A DNA stretch of 64,000 nt from Dermanyssus gallinae (GCA_003439945.1 QVRM01002797.1:1-64000); one strand, 5' to 3'. Positions 1 to 11,760 are shown, counted from the stretch's first letter. Translations and numbers: made by a program. Notes: generated by a model from the sequence alone, not told the origin.

Positions 1-156
1 GCTAAGAAAGCACGAGCTGAAGGTAAGACTCAACTGGAGGAACCGGACACAGAATATGAAGCTATGAAGAGCCTCCTGAAGTCGTGAGGCAGTTCAAAAT
101 ACTGAAGGAAAAACACATTACCACTAAAGGGGACATTAAAGTTGCCATAACCAGGC

Positions 157-1790
157 TTGAAAGTAGAGCCCTGCAGCTGCAGGCCGATGTCGAGGATAAG
201 CTGGCGGCTGCAAGCCGATACCTTGAGGCGGTTGCAGAAATGTAAGGACGAACTAAATGCGGTCCAAGACAACCGATTCAAAGAGGCCGAGGAATGGCAG
301 AAAAAGACGACACAGGTATATGAAGAGATAGTAAAATGGAAAGCAAAAGCAGAAGAACTACAGACCGAAATCGAGAAGACAAGATCGACTCGAACGTGCT
401 CAAGATGCCAACAAGAAGAAGAAAACAAACATAGGGACCTACAGGAGGAAGATATAGAAGCCAAAATTGCAGCATTGTCCTCCCTAGAAGAGACAGCCAG
501 ATTGGTGGCGGAAGAATGGCCGGAGGAAATCTTCAAGGCCACAAAACTCACAAAAGACAGCATAACAACCGACAGGGAAGCAAGGGCTATGCTCATCAAT
601 AAAGGTTCAGAGAAGGACTTAAACGTACTCAAGCAGATGAGTAACCAATTCCCACTCGCCGGCTCCGTGACTCGGCTTCCGATTGGTGGGGTGGCGGTTC
701 TGCGCAGCAGCGAGCAATTGGAACTAGTTGGCGCAGGGCACGGAAGATGCAGTGGAGCCCACTGCTGCTTCAGCCAGCAGCAACACAAGACTACTTGTGA
801 TCGGTGTTGGAAGTACAGAGGATACTCCGGAACAGTTCTTGTCAAACCTCAACAAGGTCCTACAAAGAAGTCATTCGGCAAGCAACAGCACCACTGTGGG
901 ACTTTACATCTCCCCAGACTGGGAGGGACAGTCAATCAGGAGAGCAGCGGAAGTCTGCTGCAGGAAAACAGGAGGAATGGCGGAACTTGTGGCAGACGGA
1001 AGGAGCCGCCATTGAAAAGCAAAGAACGAACGACTGGGTGCCAGAGTTCCATTAGGATAAAAGCAAAGAAGGCATGTCCATGGAAGACATGATTAGATAC
1101 ATTGCTCCTCACATTAATCAAAAGGACGCCGGAGTAAAGATCGGACCGGTAAAGAAAAATAAAGATGGAGACTTAATTCTTAAAATCACGGAAAAAGGAG
1201 TCGGAGGCGGCATGTCTTTTGCCAACGCTCTGAGACAGGGAACAGGAATGGAAATAGACATTAGGGAAGCGACGGGTCCAACTCAAACTGTGGTGCTGAG
1301 GGACGTTAACCCTTTTATCCCACTAGACGAGATAGCGAAGGGAATTGCGCAACTCGTTGGACCTGCATGAAACAACGAAGGTACGAGTAGAGACACCAAA
1401 GAGCAACAAGAGAGGAACATGGAGTGGTTTCAAATCCCAACATGCTATAGGTGCAACTTGATAGGGCATGTAGCAAGAGACTGCCAAAGTGAAGAGGCAA
1501 CTGCTAGGAGGTGTTATAGATGCGGGAAGGAGGGGCACATAGCAAAGGAATGTAAGGAAAACTGACTCCTCGTGCTACGTGTGCAATGAGAATGATCACA
1601 AACCGCGAACTATGGCTTGCCCGCAGTACGCAAAACTACTTAAGAAAGGAAACAAGCCGCAAGATCGGAGGCAGAAAAAAGGGAAAGCCAAGGCCCGGGA
1701 ATCAAGAGCGGAGCAAAAAGAAAAGGAAGAGAAAAAAGCGGCCAGGGAACAGAGGAAGGAAGCTCAAAGAGGACAAGCATACATCAGATG
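157..1790 (+). pseudogene. LINE ORF1 (gag-like protein with three zinc knuckles), frameshifted
   Basis: The frame at 157-1092 gives a Glu/Lys-rich coiled-coil-like region (KAEELQTEIEKTR). The frame at 1074-1370 gives the conserved central gag-like domain. The zinc knuckles follow: [14 protein letters not shown] at about 1442-1483 and [14 protein letters not shown] at about 1513-1554, both CX2CX4HX4C, then CYVCNENDHKPRTMAC at about 1575-1622 (CX2CX4HX6C), one frame shift later. Three CCHC boxes at the end of ORF1 are usual in the R1/jockey/I group. A Lys/Arg/Glu-rich tail continues to about 1790. Because of the shifts it cannot make one protein. Confidence 0.8.
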
Positions 1791-2520
1791 ACTGGCTACA
1801 AAAAGGCTCCAGAGAGGGCGGCCCAGTTTTCAACATTTGGAAAACGAAAGACCAAACTCCTCAGAACAACAATGAACAGGACCAAAGTAATACAAGTATA
1901 CTGCAACAGGAGTAAATACGCGCATGACATGGTCGAAGAGATAGCCTCAAGAAGAGGAGCCAAGCTAGTAGCGGTGAGCGAACCAAATCAAGCGATGGCA
2001 ACAAACAAAACAGAGTGGTTTTCAGATCAAACTAAAAGTGCAGTAATCATAAACACCGGCTCCATGCAAATCATAAGGCATAGAAGCGGGCACGGGTTTG
2101 TATGGGTGGAACTGCTAGAAGGATGGAGGCTGTACTCTTGTTACAGCAGCCCAACGGCAGCCTGGACGAACTCGAAGACCTACTGAGTGAAATCGGTGCA
2201 TCAATAAAAGAAGCCACAAACGGAAAGGGCGTAGTAGTAACAGGAGACCTTCAATGCGGCATCAGGAAACATGGGGGTCGCGGCGAGCGAACAAGAGAGG
2301 GAGAATTTTGATTGAATGGGCAGCCAGCCTGGACCTGTATATACAAAACGATGGCAAAGACCCGACCTTCCACAGAGCCGGACATCAGTCAACGGTCGAT
2401 CTAACACTATGCAACGATACAATGGTTAACAAAATGAAAGAATGGATCGTGCTCACTGAAAAAGAAAACTTCAGCGATCACTATTGTATTGACTTCACGG
2501 TGGAACTGCAGCAAAAAACG
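1788..2520 (+). pseudogene. LINE ORF2 N-terminal part: APE-type endonuclease, frameshifted
   Basis: The start resembles R1-type endonucleases (KVIQVYCNRSKYAHDM, about 1881-1928). The GDLQCGIRKHG block near 2242-2274 matches the GDFN-type step. The SDH catalytic triad is in ENFSDHYCIDF near 2467-2499. In this family the domain nicks the genomic target to prime reverse transcription. The frame changes between 2180 and 2260, so the domain is split. Confidence 0.7.
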
Positions 2521-2925
2521 ATGCCTATAAGAACCGAAACGTACTTCAGGATCAAGGACGAAGAGGTCTTCAAGAAAGAACTCAAGAAGGCAATCCTCAA
2601 AGCTTCCCCCCACACCCCAGAAGAACTGCACGACACTCTCATCAGGGCCTGCACCAGGGCTACTAAGCCCCCTCACCCTAAGAAGGGCTGCCTGCCAACC
2701 GAAATATTGGTGGAACAGCGTCATAGCGCAGAAACGGGCAGATTGTAACAAAGCCAAAAGGAAGCTCAAAACACGTCATAGGACCCGGGAGGCCGAGATC
2801 CTCGCCTTAGACAATTATAGAAGATGTAGGGCGCTTTTAAAAAAGAAATAGCAGAGAGCAAAAAGCTATGGTGGCATCAAAAGATAAATGACATAAATGA
2901 CGAACCATGGGGAAAGCCCTACAAA

Positions 2926-4066
2926 ATGATCAGGGGGATAGGCGCGCAGGCCCCAAAAGTTTTAATGCTAGACACAGAGGTAGCACAGATTTTAAACAAA
3001 CTCTTTCCACAAGACGCACATTTTAACAGGGAGACTTTCGTAAGAAGAGGGACAACCCCAGAAGAGTTCCCGCCTATCACGCGTGCAGAGGTAATAATGG
3101 CAGGTGAGAGGCTAAGCCCAGGGAGGTCTCCAGGGCCCGACGGCATTCCGCCTTTGGCGGTGAAAATGCTTTTTAACGAACACCCGGATTTGGTAGCGAC
3201 AGTACTCACTAAGGCGATGGACAAGTGGCAAAATGCCTAAAGACTGGAAGAGGGCGGAGGTGGTTTTAATTCCCAAAAGTAACGGAGGGTACAGACCCAT
3301 ATGTCTCTTGAACACCCTAGCAAAAGGATATGAGGCAATTATAGAACACAGACCTAGGGCGTTTGCGGAACAGAATGATCTTCTATTGGCCAACCAATAC
3401 GGATTTCGCAAGAACAGATCAGTTCTCACAGCAATTCAACGAATAACAACCAAAGCTGACTTGCTGCACAGTTTGCCTATATACAAACGGAAACTTCTTG
3501 TGGCTGTCCTTCTGGATGTCAAAAACGCGTTAACAGTCTGCCGTGGAAACAGATTTTAGAAACGCTGGTAAGAAAAGCGGTCCCCTCCGTTTCTTGTGAG
3601 GGTCGTCTCGGGATACTTGGACGACAGAAGAGTTTTTAACGGCACGGTGGAGATAGACATGACAGCAGGAGTTCCGCAAGGATCAATCCTGGCCCCCCTG
3701 CTCTGGAACATAACATATGACGACGTCTTGAGTCAGAAAGATCTTCCACAGGGAGTAGAGATGATTGCGTACGCGGATGATTTGGCCGTTATTATTCAAG
3801 CAAAAACAGAGGAAGAGCTAGAGTTAAAGACAAACATGGCTCTCCGGTCGACAAAGAGATGGATGGATAAAGCTGGTCTACAGCTGACCCCGGAAAAGAG
3901 TAAAGCCATTCTCTTGACAGGAAGAAAAAGAGTGGACAGCAGTAAAACTGATGGTGGCGGGCCAGGAGATCAAGCAAGTAACAGAAGCCAGATACCTTGG
4001 TGTCCTACTAGACAAGGGTCTCAGGGGCACAAGTCATATAAGGAAATGCACAACCAAGGCGGCTAA
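2926..4066 (+). pseudogene. LINE ORF2 reverse transcriptase, frameshifted
   Basis: RT motifs appear in order over three frames: SPGRSPGPDGIPP (about 3115-3153), a PICLLNTLAKGYEAI block (about 3296-3340), NQYGFRKNRS (about 3392-3421), the GVPQGSILAPLLWN block (about 3668-3709) and the catalytic YADD (about 3770-3781). The LGVLLDKGL thumb-region block follows at about 3999. The frame changes near 3240 and 3560 inactivate it. Confidence 0.8.
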
Positions 4067-4117
4067 AGCGGCTAACGCTATAGGCAAGGTCCTTCCAAAT
4101 TTATACGGGCCGCGGGA

Positions 4118-4558
4118 GTGTCGGCGACGTGGCAAGAAGAATGGGACGCCATACCCATAGGCTCACCGGGCCATTCACTTCGCTTGCTCATCCCGGACAT
4201 CAAAAAGTGGATAGACCGCCCGGCAGGGGAACTTAACTTTTTCCTTACGCAGTGTCTCACTGGCCATGGTGACTTTCAAAATTATCTCTTTTGTATTGGC
4301 AAAGCTCCCTCGGCAACCTGCGTGCACTGTGCGGACGGCGTCGACGATGACCCCGAGCACACTCTCCTGAAATGCAATGGACTAGAGCAGGCAAGGACAA
4401 CTGCCATAGCGCTGCTAAGATTGAAATGGTCCAGAGAAGAAGAAAAACGAGGAGCCAGAACACCGGACCCGCCAAGAAGTAACATAAAATGTTTGTGGAG
4501 TACATATGCAGCACAGCATCAGCATGGAAGCTGGGCGAGGAAATGGCAACTGCAGTGA
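4118..4558 (+). pseudogene. LINE ORF2 C-terminal domain with zinc motif
   Basis: A 146-codon open frame holds the R1-clade C-terminal region: WQEEWDAIP near the start, the FFLTQCLTGHGDFQNYL block, and a CX2CX9HX4C motif (CVHC...HTLLKC). A parallel block with the same CX2C...H...C layout lies at 54150-54310, so this end of the element is conserved between copies. Confidence 0.75.
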
Positions 4559-4720
4559 TGAAAAAGAAAACCCAGCTCGGCAAGTACAGAAGAGAACGGA
4601 TAGCGCTTACGACATCAACAGATGACGTGGCTTGTATTCAGACGGGTTCGCAGGTGTTGGGACAAGCACGTCGGACCGGTGGGGGAACCCGTGATTGCAC
4701 CGTGGCCGTTTAAAAACCAA

Positions 4721-5112
4721 GAGTGGCGATACGAGCGGTGGTGGCGGATCTACAAGGTGATGCTCGAGTGATTGCGTGGCAATGGCTTGACATCGGCGCG
4801 CGCATCCGCAGAAGAACGTGCTGCCTGCTTTTCGACCCCTCCACCTCGCCGCCACCTCATACCCCGCAATACCCCCCTCCCCAACGAAGCGGCGCCGCCA
4901 GCGCGTCGAAAATCTGAATAGATCTGACGTTTACGACAGAGAGCTTAGGTGCAGTGGCAGTATGCCAGCGGCAGCTAGCCACCCATAACAATGGTGGTTG
5001 CAGAAGAACAATCACGGGTCGTTTGCGTTCTGTATTGGATAGGTGAACACCAAGGGATAGGTGCGTGTGCTTAAAGGAAAACTAAGGCGAAGACATAGGG
5101 ACAGTGAGAAAT

Positions 5113-5116
<4 letters not shown>
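4721..5116. other. Spacer with C-rich patch, no gene seen
   Basis: This stretch follows the LINE 3' end and includes a C-rich patch near 4835-4890. I see no frame with recognisable similarity; it may include 3' UTR of the LINE. Confidence 0.4.

Positions 5117-5161
<45 letters not shown>
5117..5161. repeat. (TA)n microsatellite
   Basis: About 45 bases of uninterrupted alternating TA, between two LINE relics. Confidence 0.95.
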
Positions 5162-5165
<4 letters not shown>

Positions 5166-5189
5166 CACATAGGAACAGTGGAGATCAAG

Positions 5190-8100
5190 GGGGCATTTGA
5201 GGTCATCAGACGGTTGGCCATCAGTGGCATAGAGAGAAGGAGATAAAAGTTGACGTAAGATCCAGAAGAGGAAGCAGGGCAAAAGGAAAGCGTAGGAGCA
5301 ATGTTCCTTTCGAACGGGTTGCCATGTTAAACATGAGAGGAGAGAGGCAAAGAGGAAAGTGGAAAAAACTATGCAAGTTACTAAAAATAAGGTCTGTCGA
5401 TATCATGATAGTAACGAAACGCATTTGTGTGGGATTGGAAGTGCCGCCAGATTTAAAGAGATACAATTGGTATGACACCAATCGGAATACGGACAATGGG
5501 GAAAACAGGTTTGGAGGAAGTTGGGAACAATAACCAGGGATGCTATTTGGTGCAAGGAAGTTGAGAATGCTAAAATGAAGGATCTGGTGGTTAGAGAGAT
5601 ACACCTGGTAGGGAACAATATGGGCAGTTATGGGGATATACAGAGCGCCAAGCAACACGGAAGAAAAATGATGAGCAGCCATTTAAAAGAGTACATAAAG
5701 TAATTGAGGAATATCAGGATAAGGGAGAGGGTAATATGTCTGGGAGATTGGAATGCGCATATCGAACAGCTAGATGGACGAGAAGACCGAGCGGGCAGAA
5801 GACTGATACAACTGGCAGAGTCCAGTGAGGCCCAAATTTTAAATTTGGACTTGCGGGTGGAAGGGAGATATACATACACGCAGGGGGATAAAAAGTCATG
5901 CGTAGATTATGTACTGACGAAGGGAAAATAGCTAAATGGGTAGAGGAAATCAGGATAGATGAAGAGAAAACATACAATGTTGGAAGTGATCATAATTGGG
6001 TAGAAGTGAGCGGGAGGAGGAAGAAGCCGGGCGCGTAGTTGTACAAAAGAAATCTCTAGATAAACACAAATGGGCGCAGAAAGTAGAATACATAAAACAG
6101 CTCTTAGTGGCAAATAGGGAAAGGCTAGTAGACGAGATGCATAGGATTTATAAAGACGCATATGATTATTGCTGTAAGATAGGGAAGGGAATTCAAAAGG
6201 GAAGAGAACGAGGGTGGTAGAATGATCAAATAAATAAGGCACTCATGGAGCGGAAAAGATGGAGCAAGGAGCATAGAAAAGCAATGGGAAGAGACGCAGA
6301 CAAGGCAGAATAGTATTGCGAAAAATACAAGGAAGCTAAGAACAACGCTCAAACGTTAATACAAGATGCAATTAAAAAATACAGACGAGAGGGAATTTAA
6401 CAGGATTTTTGGGGCCCCCAAGGGCCAGCGAGCAAAGCAGTTTTGGGACTATGCCAGACAGGAAAAACAAGAATGACAAATAACGTCTAGGATAGAACAT
6501 GCACATTTAGATGAAATGAACACCGCGTTACAAGCACAATTTTCACGACTAGCGTGAACAGTGTAAAAAGAACAAGAACTAGCACGGAGATTACAACCAC
6601 AACAGATGAGATCGAAGGTGTGGTTAAGAAAATCAACCCAAAAACGGCGTGTGGTCTTGACGGGATTTCGGTAGCAATTATCCAGGCGTTGGGAAAAGAG
6701 TACGTGTATTATCTAATGAAGCAATTTAGTAATATATTTAGAGCGGGCAGAATCCCGGAGGGTTGGCGTAAGGGAAAAGTTTCTCTTCTTCCCAAGGAGG
6801 GGGTAGATAATGACACATTAAAAAATAGGCGACCAATCACAATTACACCTATAGCGTATCGAATATTTATGCAGGTGTTTAAGATTAGAGTGCAGAGTAT
6901 TCTGGAGACAAATGAGAAAATAGGAGAGTGGCAGTGCGGATTCAGGAAAGGGAATAGGCTAGATGATTATCTTTTTTTATTAAGTCAGGTTGTGGAAACA
7001 TCGAGACTGCAGGGACAGGGGTGTGTGGCAGGATTTTTAGACCTTAAAAAAGCATATGATATGGTGAAGAGAACAAAGTTGTATCAAATCATGTTAGAGC
7101 AGGGTTTGGAGAGAAGCTGGGTGGAGTTACTAGAAGAAATTTACAGGAATAACACAGTAAGAATAATAATAGCAGCCGAACAATCTAGAGAGTTTATAGT
7201 CGCTAAGGGGTCAGGCAAGGCTGTCTGTTGTCATCGGTAATTTTTTATGTTTATAGAGAGAATAGCGCGAAGGATTAATAGAACAGGTTTTGGATGGCAG
7301 ATAGGGGAAAAGGTGTATATATCAATACACCCGTGCTGCTGTTTGCTGACGATATGGTAGTGTTAGGGCGGGGCACTAGCGAAGTTCAACAAATGTTGAA
7401 TGCATGTGGGGAAGCAGCGGAGGAACTGAGCATGCCGTCTAATGAAAAAAGAGCGCAGTTTTAGTATTTAATGGGACTAGGGGGCAAAGAAGCTTGTAGT
7501 ACAGGGAAAATAATTGAATTCTAAAAGTCAGTACAACTATATTGGGGTGACAATGACTACAGGGGATGCTTATTTAGAGGAAGAAGAGATAATACGGAGG
7601 AAGAAGGCTGAAAGAGGAAGAAATGCAGTAAGGTGTAAGGGCCTCTGGGGGTTTAACAGATATATAGCAACAAGGAATATATGGAAGGCCATGTATGTGC
7701 CAGGATTGACCTTTGCTAATGCCTCTCTGGTCCACAGCGCAGGGTTGAGAAAGAAGTTAGAAACAATACAAAGAGAGGTGATATAATTTGCATTGGGTTG
7801 CCAGTTTTAATTGCGCCAGGGAATTTCTTGAGGGGGAAGGGGGAATGTCAAAATTTATACAAAGGGAAGTACAAAGTAAGCTTAGATTTAGTAGTAGGAT
7901 TGAAAATGTCGCAAATAAAAGATGGGTTAAGCAGACGTAGCTGGTAAAGACGGCAGTTAGGATTTAAACGAAGTGGGATCGCAGAGTAGAGTTCGCAGCT
8001 AGGAAGATTGGGTACAATAGTCAGCGATGGACAAGAGCGAGGGTATCAGAGAAAATTGTGAATTTGAAGGTAAACAAGTATTATATACAGACAAATGGAA

Positions 8101-8380
8101 ATTGGCGATGGGTTCCATATCAAGTTTAGCAACTATATATGGAAAGGAAAAGCGGGAAAATGGCGGGGTAGAATGGGTATAAAATAATTCAAGTGCGAAT
8201 GGGCTATTGGCAGATGCCAGGGCAGGGATGTTGGATACAAGGATACATAGAGCTAAATATAAGGAGGGACAAAGTACAGACAAAGTCGAGCATGTGGGCT
8301 AGAGAATGAGTCAATCGAATGTATAGCCTTAGGGGGGAGCAGAGATAAAGAGCTGTCGGAGTACCGTAGAAATTCAATTT
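5190..8380 (+). mobile_element. Second, divergent non-LTR retrotransposon (LINE), decayed
   Basis: An APE endonuclease part is visible at about 5728-6025: VICLGDWNAHIEQLDG, SCVDYVLTKGK, then GSDHNWVEVSG near 5980. An RT frame lies at 6554-7240 and the FADD catalytic box near 7341-7355 (LLFADDMVVLG). A C-terminal frame lies at 7514-7786. Purine-rich composition differs from the R1-like element at 1-4720, and the RT is clearly another clade, which I cannot name. Frames are broken by stops near 5932, 6220, 7240 and 7460. Its end runs into the minisatellite at 8370; the limits are approximate. Confidence 0.75.
6554..7240 (+). pseudogene. Reverse transcriptase fragment of the second LINE
   Basis: The 228-codon frame contains INPKTACGLDGISVAIIQ (the GPDG-like step), IPEGWRKGKVSLLPKEG, RRPITITPIAYRIF, GEWQCGFRKGNRLDDYLFLL, and the catalytic aspartate block GFLDLKKAYDMVKR. 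The second catalytic box (FADD) is about 100 bases past the stop, in another frame. These are the standard motifs of a LINE polymerase palm. Confidence 0.85.
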
Positions 8381-9060
8381 AATGGATGGATGGATGGATG
8401 AATGAATGGATGGATGAGCTTGGCGATGCATGAATGGATAGAGAAATTTATCGATTAATGGATGGTTGGGAGAGCTAATCGATTAATAGATGGAAGCGTG
8501 AGTTTATCGATTAATGGATGGATGGGTGAGTTTATCGATTAACGGATGAGTCTAGCGTTTAATGGATGGATAAGGAAGTTTATCGATTAATGAATGGATG
8601 GATGGGTGAGTCTACCGTTTAATGGGTGGATAAGGCAGTTTATCGATTAATGAATGGATAAGAAAGTTTATGGACTAATGCATGGATGGATGAGTCTATC
8701 GTTTGATAAATGAATAAGGAAGTTTATCGATTAATGGATGAATGGATGGGTAAATCTATCGTTTAATGGATGGATGGGTAAGTTTGTCGATTAATGAGTG
8801 GATGGGAGAGTTTATCATATAATGGATAGATGGGAGAGCTTATTGATTAATTGATGGATGAATGTATGAGTTTATCGATTAATGGGTGGAAAAAATAATC
8901 GATTAATAGATGGGAAAATTTACTGATAAATGATTGCATGGATGAGTTTATCGATTAGTGGATAGATGGATGCGTTGATCAATTAATGGGTAAAGGAGTT
9001 TATCGAGAAATAGATGAATGAATTATTTCATTATCGATAGATAGATGATATATATAGATT
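8370..9060. repeat. Minisatellite based on TTTATCGATTAATGGATGG
   Basis: About 20 imperfect copies of a 28-33 bp unit built from TTTATCGATTAATGG plus ATGGATGG steps. The first copies are almost pure TGGA and the last ones drift to GATT/GATA. It starts right where the second LINE ends, so it may have grown from a simple-repeat tail of that element (inference). Confidence 0.9.
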
Positions 9061-9930
9061 AAGTTATTGAATGATTGATCAATCGATTGATCGAACTTTG
9101 ATTGAAGTGTGGCATGGAATTGAATGCAAAAATGACTGCATTTGTAGACGAAAGCGAGTGGATCAATAATGACTGAATTGATGTGTGTGTGTGTGCGTGT
9201 GAGGAGAGATTGTTAGATGAATGGACGAATGCATCGACGTGTGAATTCGGTGATGAATTTGGGTGAAGTGTAGGGCTTATTGAATTGGCGGGTGTGTGAG
9301 TCAGTACTAAACTGTAATGAATAATGAGTATAGATACTAAATGATCATGAATTATTATTGAAGTAATTCATAGGTAGCTGCACGCATGCATAGATGGGTG
9401 GATAGATAGATAGGTCAGGGCGAACGTGGACCAGAACAATCGTCATCAATCGACAAAGAACACCCCCACCCGGTTCAGAAGCAACGCAGGATTGCCAAAC
9501 CTGGCATATGATCACATTGAGCGCTGCAGTGACGATGAGGACGAGAGAAACTGCTGGCGTTGTCAGGTAGGCGAGTATAGAATAGCAAGCTGCCATCCAT
9601 TTAACCGTTTGTCAGTGAGTAAGTAATAAAGTCACACGCTTCTGGCTATCAGACAGAGAGTGAATGGACAGATAGTTAAATCAATTATTACATATTATAG
9701 AAGAGCGGCGATGGAGAAGGAAAGAGAAAGATAGACCTCGGAAAGAAAAGTCTTTGCTGTTTCTATCCATGTCCAATGCCGTTCAGTACAGCAGGAACAG
9801 GGGCAAAACAATGGCTTGACGATAAAGTACCATACGCCAAATGGGATCGGCTTAACTTGATCGAAAGAGACCGAAATATCTCCTCAAACAAAGATACATA
9901 TATCGAAACGAAGAAAAACAAAATCAATGA
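9061..9930. other. Unassigned spacer
   Basis: A GT microsatellite is at 9182-9200. Short frames on both strands near 9345-9626 show no clear family. No gene is supported. Confidence 0.4.
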
Positions 9931-9951
9931 CAAAAGAGAGACTGTCTGAGA

Positions 9952-10188
9952 CTAATCAGCAGGGCCCAATAAATGCTTTCCTCCATAGACCATTATCGTC
10001 TGGGAGGCAAGGTCGCTTTTTCCGTGTCTTTCGTATATACTGTAAATATATTGCCAGGGAGCACCTGGTATGTTCGAGCCGAGAATTTCATCAGGTTGGC
10101 GATAAATGCCGTTGTCGGTCTGCTCGTAGACGAGCTGCCAGACGGATCGGCGGTCTCTGCACTTTTTAAATGCAAACTCATGGCGCAA
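9952..10188 (-). other. Coding-like segment, possible exon of unknown protein
   Basis: A 78-codon frame on the minus strand has protein-like composition (Trp, Tyr, Pro, Asp and Gly spaced as in a globular domain; CRDRRSVWQLVYEQTDNG, then IPGAPWQYIYSIYERHG) and mostly C/G third bases, unlike nearby repeats. A TTTAAAAAGTGCAG acceptor-like sequence precedes the CRDRR block. I recognise no family. The fold-back element at 10200 abuts it. It could be a host exon cut off from its gene or an old transposon piece. Confidence 0.25.
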
Positions 10189-10199
10189 TAAACAATATA

Positions 10200-11343
10200 C
10201 AGGGTGTTCCTATTTGTGTGTCCAAAACGCTAGGGTATGGTCAAACCCGGTGAGAAAATAATTTTTGCCAATGGGTGGAAGCCGGGAAAACGTTTTGTTT
10301 AGGAGTGAGGATGAAATTTATAAAAGCAGTTATTCTGTCTTTTTTCTCCTACATAGTTGTGCAAAATCTACGTTTGCGGGAGAACCAGTCAGTGCACAAA
10401 GGAACCGATCATACCGGCGTGTTTGGCGGAAAATTCTGCACAATTAAGTATACACAACTAGCTTGCGTAGCAAAAAGCGAATAGCCAGATTAAGGAAAGT
10501 CATAAAAAGTCAAAATGTTACGTTAACGCTTTTTTGTGCAACATCGTAATTTTTCCATTACGACCAAAAATGCACGTCCAAAAGACTACTTTCAGGCAAT
10601 AGCAGATTTAATGCCCACTACATTCGTACCAAAGTGATGGTGCTGCGTTACGTAGTTGCCAAGTGACTAAGCTTTTTCGACAGTCATAGTTGTTATGTTT
10701 CACGTTGAAGTTTTCACGTCCAGAACCGTAGCATTTTGCCAAGACGTTTCCGCCCCCTCTTTCCATTAGAAAAAATTATTCTCTTGCTGAGTTCTACCAA
10801 ACCTCAAAATATGTACCTAACTTTCTCATACACCCTATGCAAGTATGCATGCCTTCGCTTTCGATATGACTGTCGAAAAAGCTTAGTTACTTGGCAACTA
10901 CGTAACGCAGCACCATCACTTTGGTACGAATGTAGTGGGCATTAAATCTGCTATTGCCTGAGAGTAGTCTTTTGGACCTGCATTTTTGGTCGTAATGGAA
11001 AAAATTACGATGTTGCACAAAAAAGCGTTAACGTGACATTTTGACTTTTTATGACTTTCCTTAATCTGGCTTTTTGCTACGCAAGCTAGTAATGTATACT
11101 TTATTGTGCTTTTCCGCCAAAGACGCCGGTATGACCGGTTCCTTTGTGCGCTGACTGGTTCTCCCGTAAACGTAGATTTTGCACAACTATGTAGAAGAAA
11201 AAAGACAGAATAACTGCTTTTATAAATTTCATCCTCACTCCTAAACAAAACGTTTTCCCGGCTTCCACCCATTGGCAAAAATTATTTTCTCACCGAGTTT
11301 GACCATACCGTAGCGTTTTGGACACACAAATAGGAACACCCTG
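10200..11343. mobile_element. Fold-back (long inverted repeat) DNA transposon, non-autonomous
   Basis: The left arm (10200-10688) and right arm (about 10867-11343) are near-identical inverted copies, separated by a loop of about 180 bases. The ends read CAGGGTGTTCC and GGAACACCCTG, with TA on both sides, consistent with a TA target duplication. No transposase is encoded; short frames in each arm are mirror shadows of each other. TA insertion suggests mobilisation by a Tc1/mariner-type or similar enzyme, but the superfamily is not proven. Confidence 0.88.
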
Positions 11344-11345
11344 TA

Positions 11346-11363
11346 TTATATATATATATATAT
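11346..11363. repeat. Short (TA)n
   Basis: About 18 bases of TA lie exactly between the two fold-back elements. Confidence 0.9.
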
Positions 11364-11364
11364 G

Positions 11365-11760
11365 CAGGGTCTCCTAGAAATATTTGAGAAGCGATATAGG
11401 GAATTGTAGAGCTCGTAAATTTTCAATGGAACATTGTCTTGTTTCGGAGTGAGAGTGAAATTACTACAATTTATGACACTGGTGTTTTTGCCCGACATAG
11501 GAGCAAAAAATGTGCAATATCGAGACAACCAGTCCTCCGAACACGATGGTGTGCTTAGTTTCTGTATAGGAAAACTAGTTGTCTCGCAATTGCACATCGT
11601 ATGCTCCTACGTCGGGCAAAAACACCAGTGTCACAAATTGTAGTAATTTCAGTCTCACTCCGATACAAGCCTTCTCAGAAATCATGTTCCATTGAGAAAA
11701 ATGTTTGCTTTAACGAGCTCTACATTTTCTTATAGTGCTTCCGAAATATTTCCGAAACGA
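11365..11760. mobile_element. Second, smaller fold-back element related to the first
   Basis: Arms at about 11370-11530 and 11570-11757 are inverted copies (shared blocks such as GACACTGGTGTTTTTGCCCG and GAGACAACYAGT) around a loop of about 40 bases. It begins CAGGGTCTCCTAG, close to the start of the first element, and both carry GTTTnGGAGTGAGnnTGAAATT in the arm. It looks like a diverged member of the same fold-back group. The right end is decayed, so its limit is approximate. Confidence 0.8.

Larger units (their letters stand above)
1..4720 (+). mobile_element. R1-like non-LTR retrotransposon (LINE), 5' truncated by the window and decayed
   Basis: The element shows the full R1-clade order: an ORF1 ending in three zinc knuckles, an ORF2 with an APE-type endonuclease, a reverse transcriptase with YADD, and a C-terminal CCHC motif. 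ORF2 is broken by several frame changes (near 2180, 2750, 3240, 3560 and 3960). The part between the RT thumb (ends about 4110) and the C-terminal block (from 4118) is shorter than expected, which suggests an internal deletion. The 3' end near 4720 is approximate. Relatives of its 3' half lie at 53990-54830, and at 45480-45725 there is a 3' tail resembling that of the 53990-54830 copy. Confidence 0.85.

Noticed and set aside
8380..9060. CRISPR-like array (repeat unit about 30 bp)
   Set aside because: Units are directly adjacent and diverge gradually, with no unique spacers; eukaryotic minisatellite.
9470..9570. Frame reading HIERCSDDEDERNCWRC on the plus strand, similar to half of an LDL-receptor class A repeat with a GTAGGC donor after it
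   Set aside because: Only half a repeat, no polypyrimidine tract before the possible acceptor, and no neighbouring exon. Too weak to annotate.
10265..10484. Frames of 60-70 codons in the left arm of the fold-back element, and 10916-11278 on the minus strand
   Set aside because: The same peptide is encoded by both inverted arms, so it is a mirror of the repeat, not two genes. No known domain.
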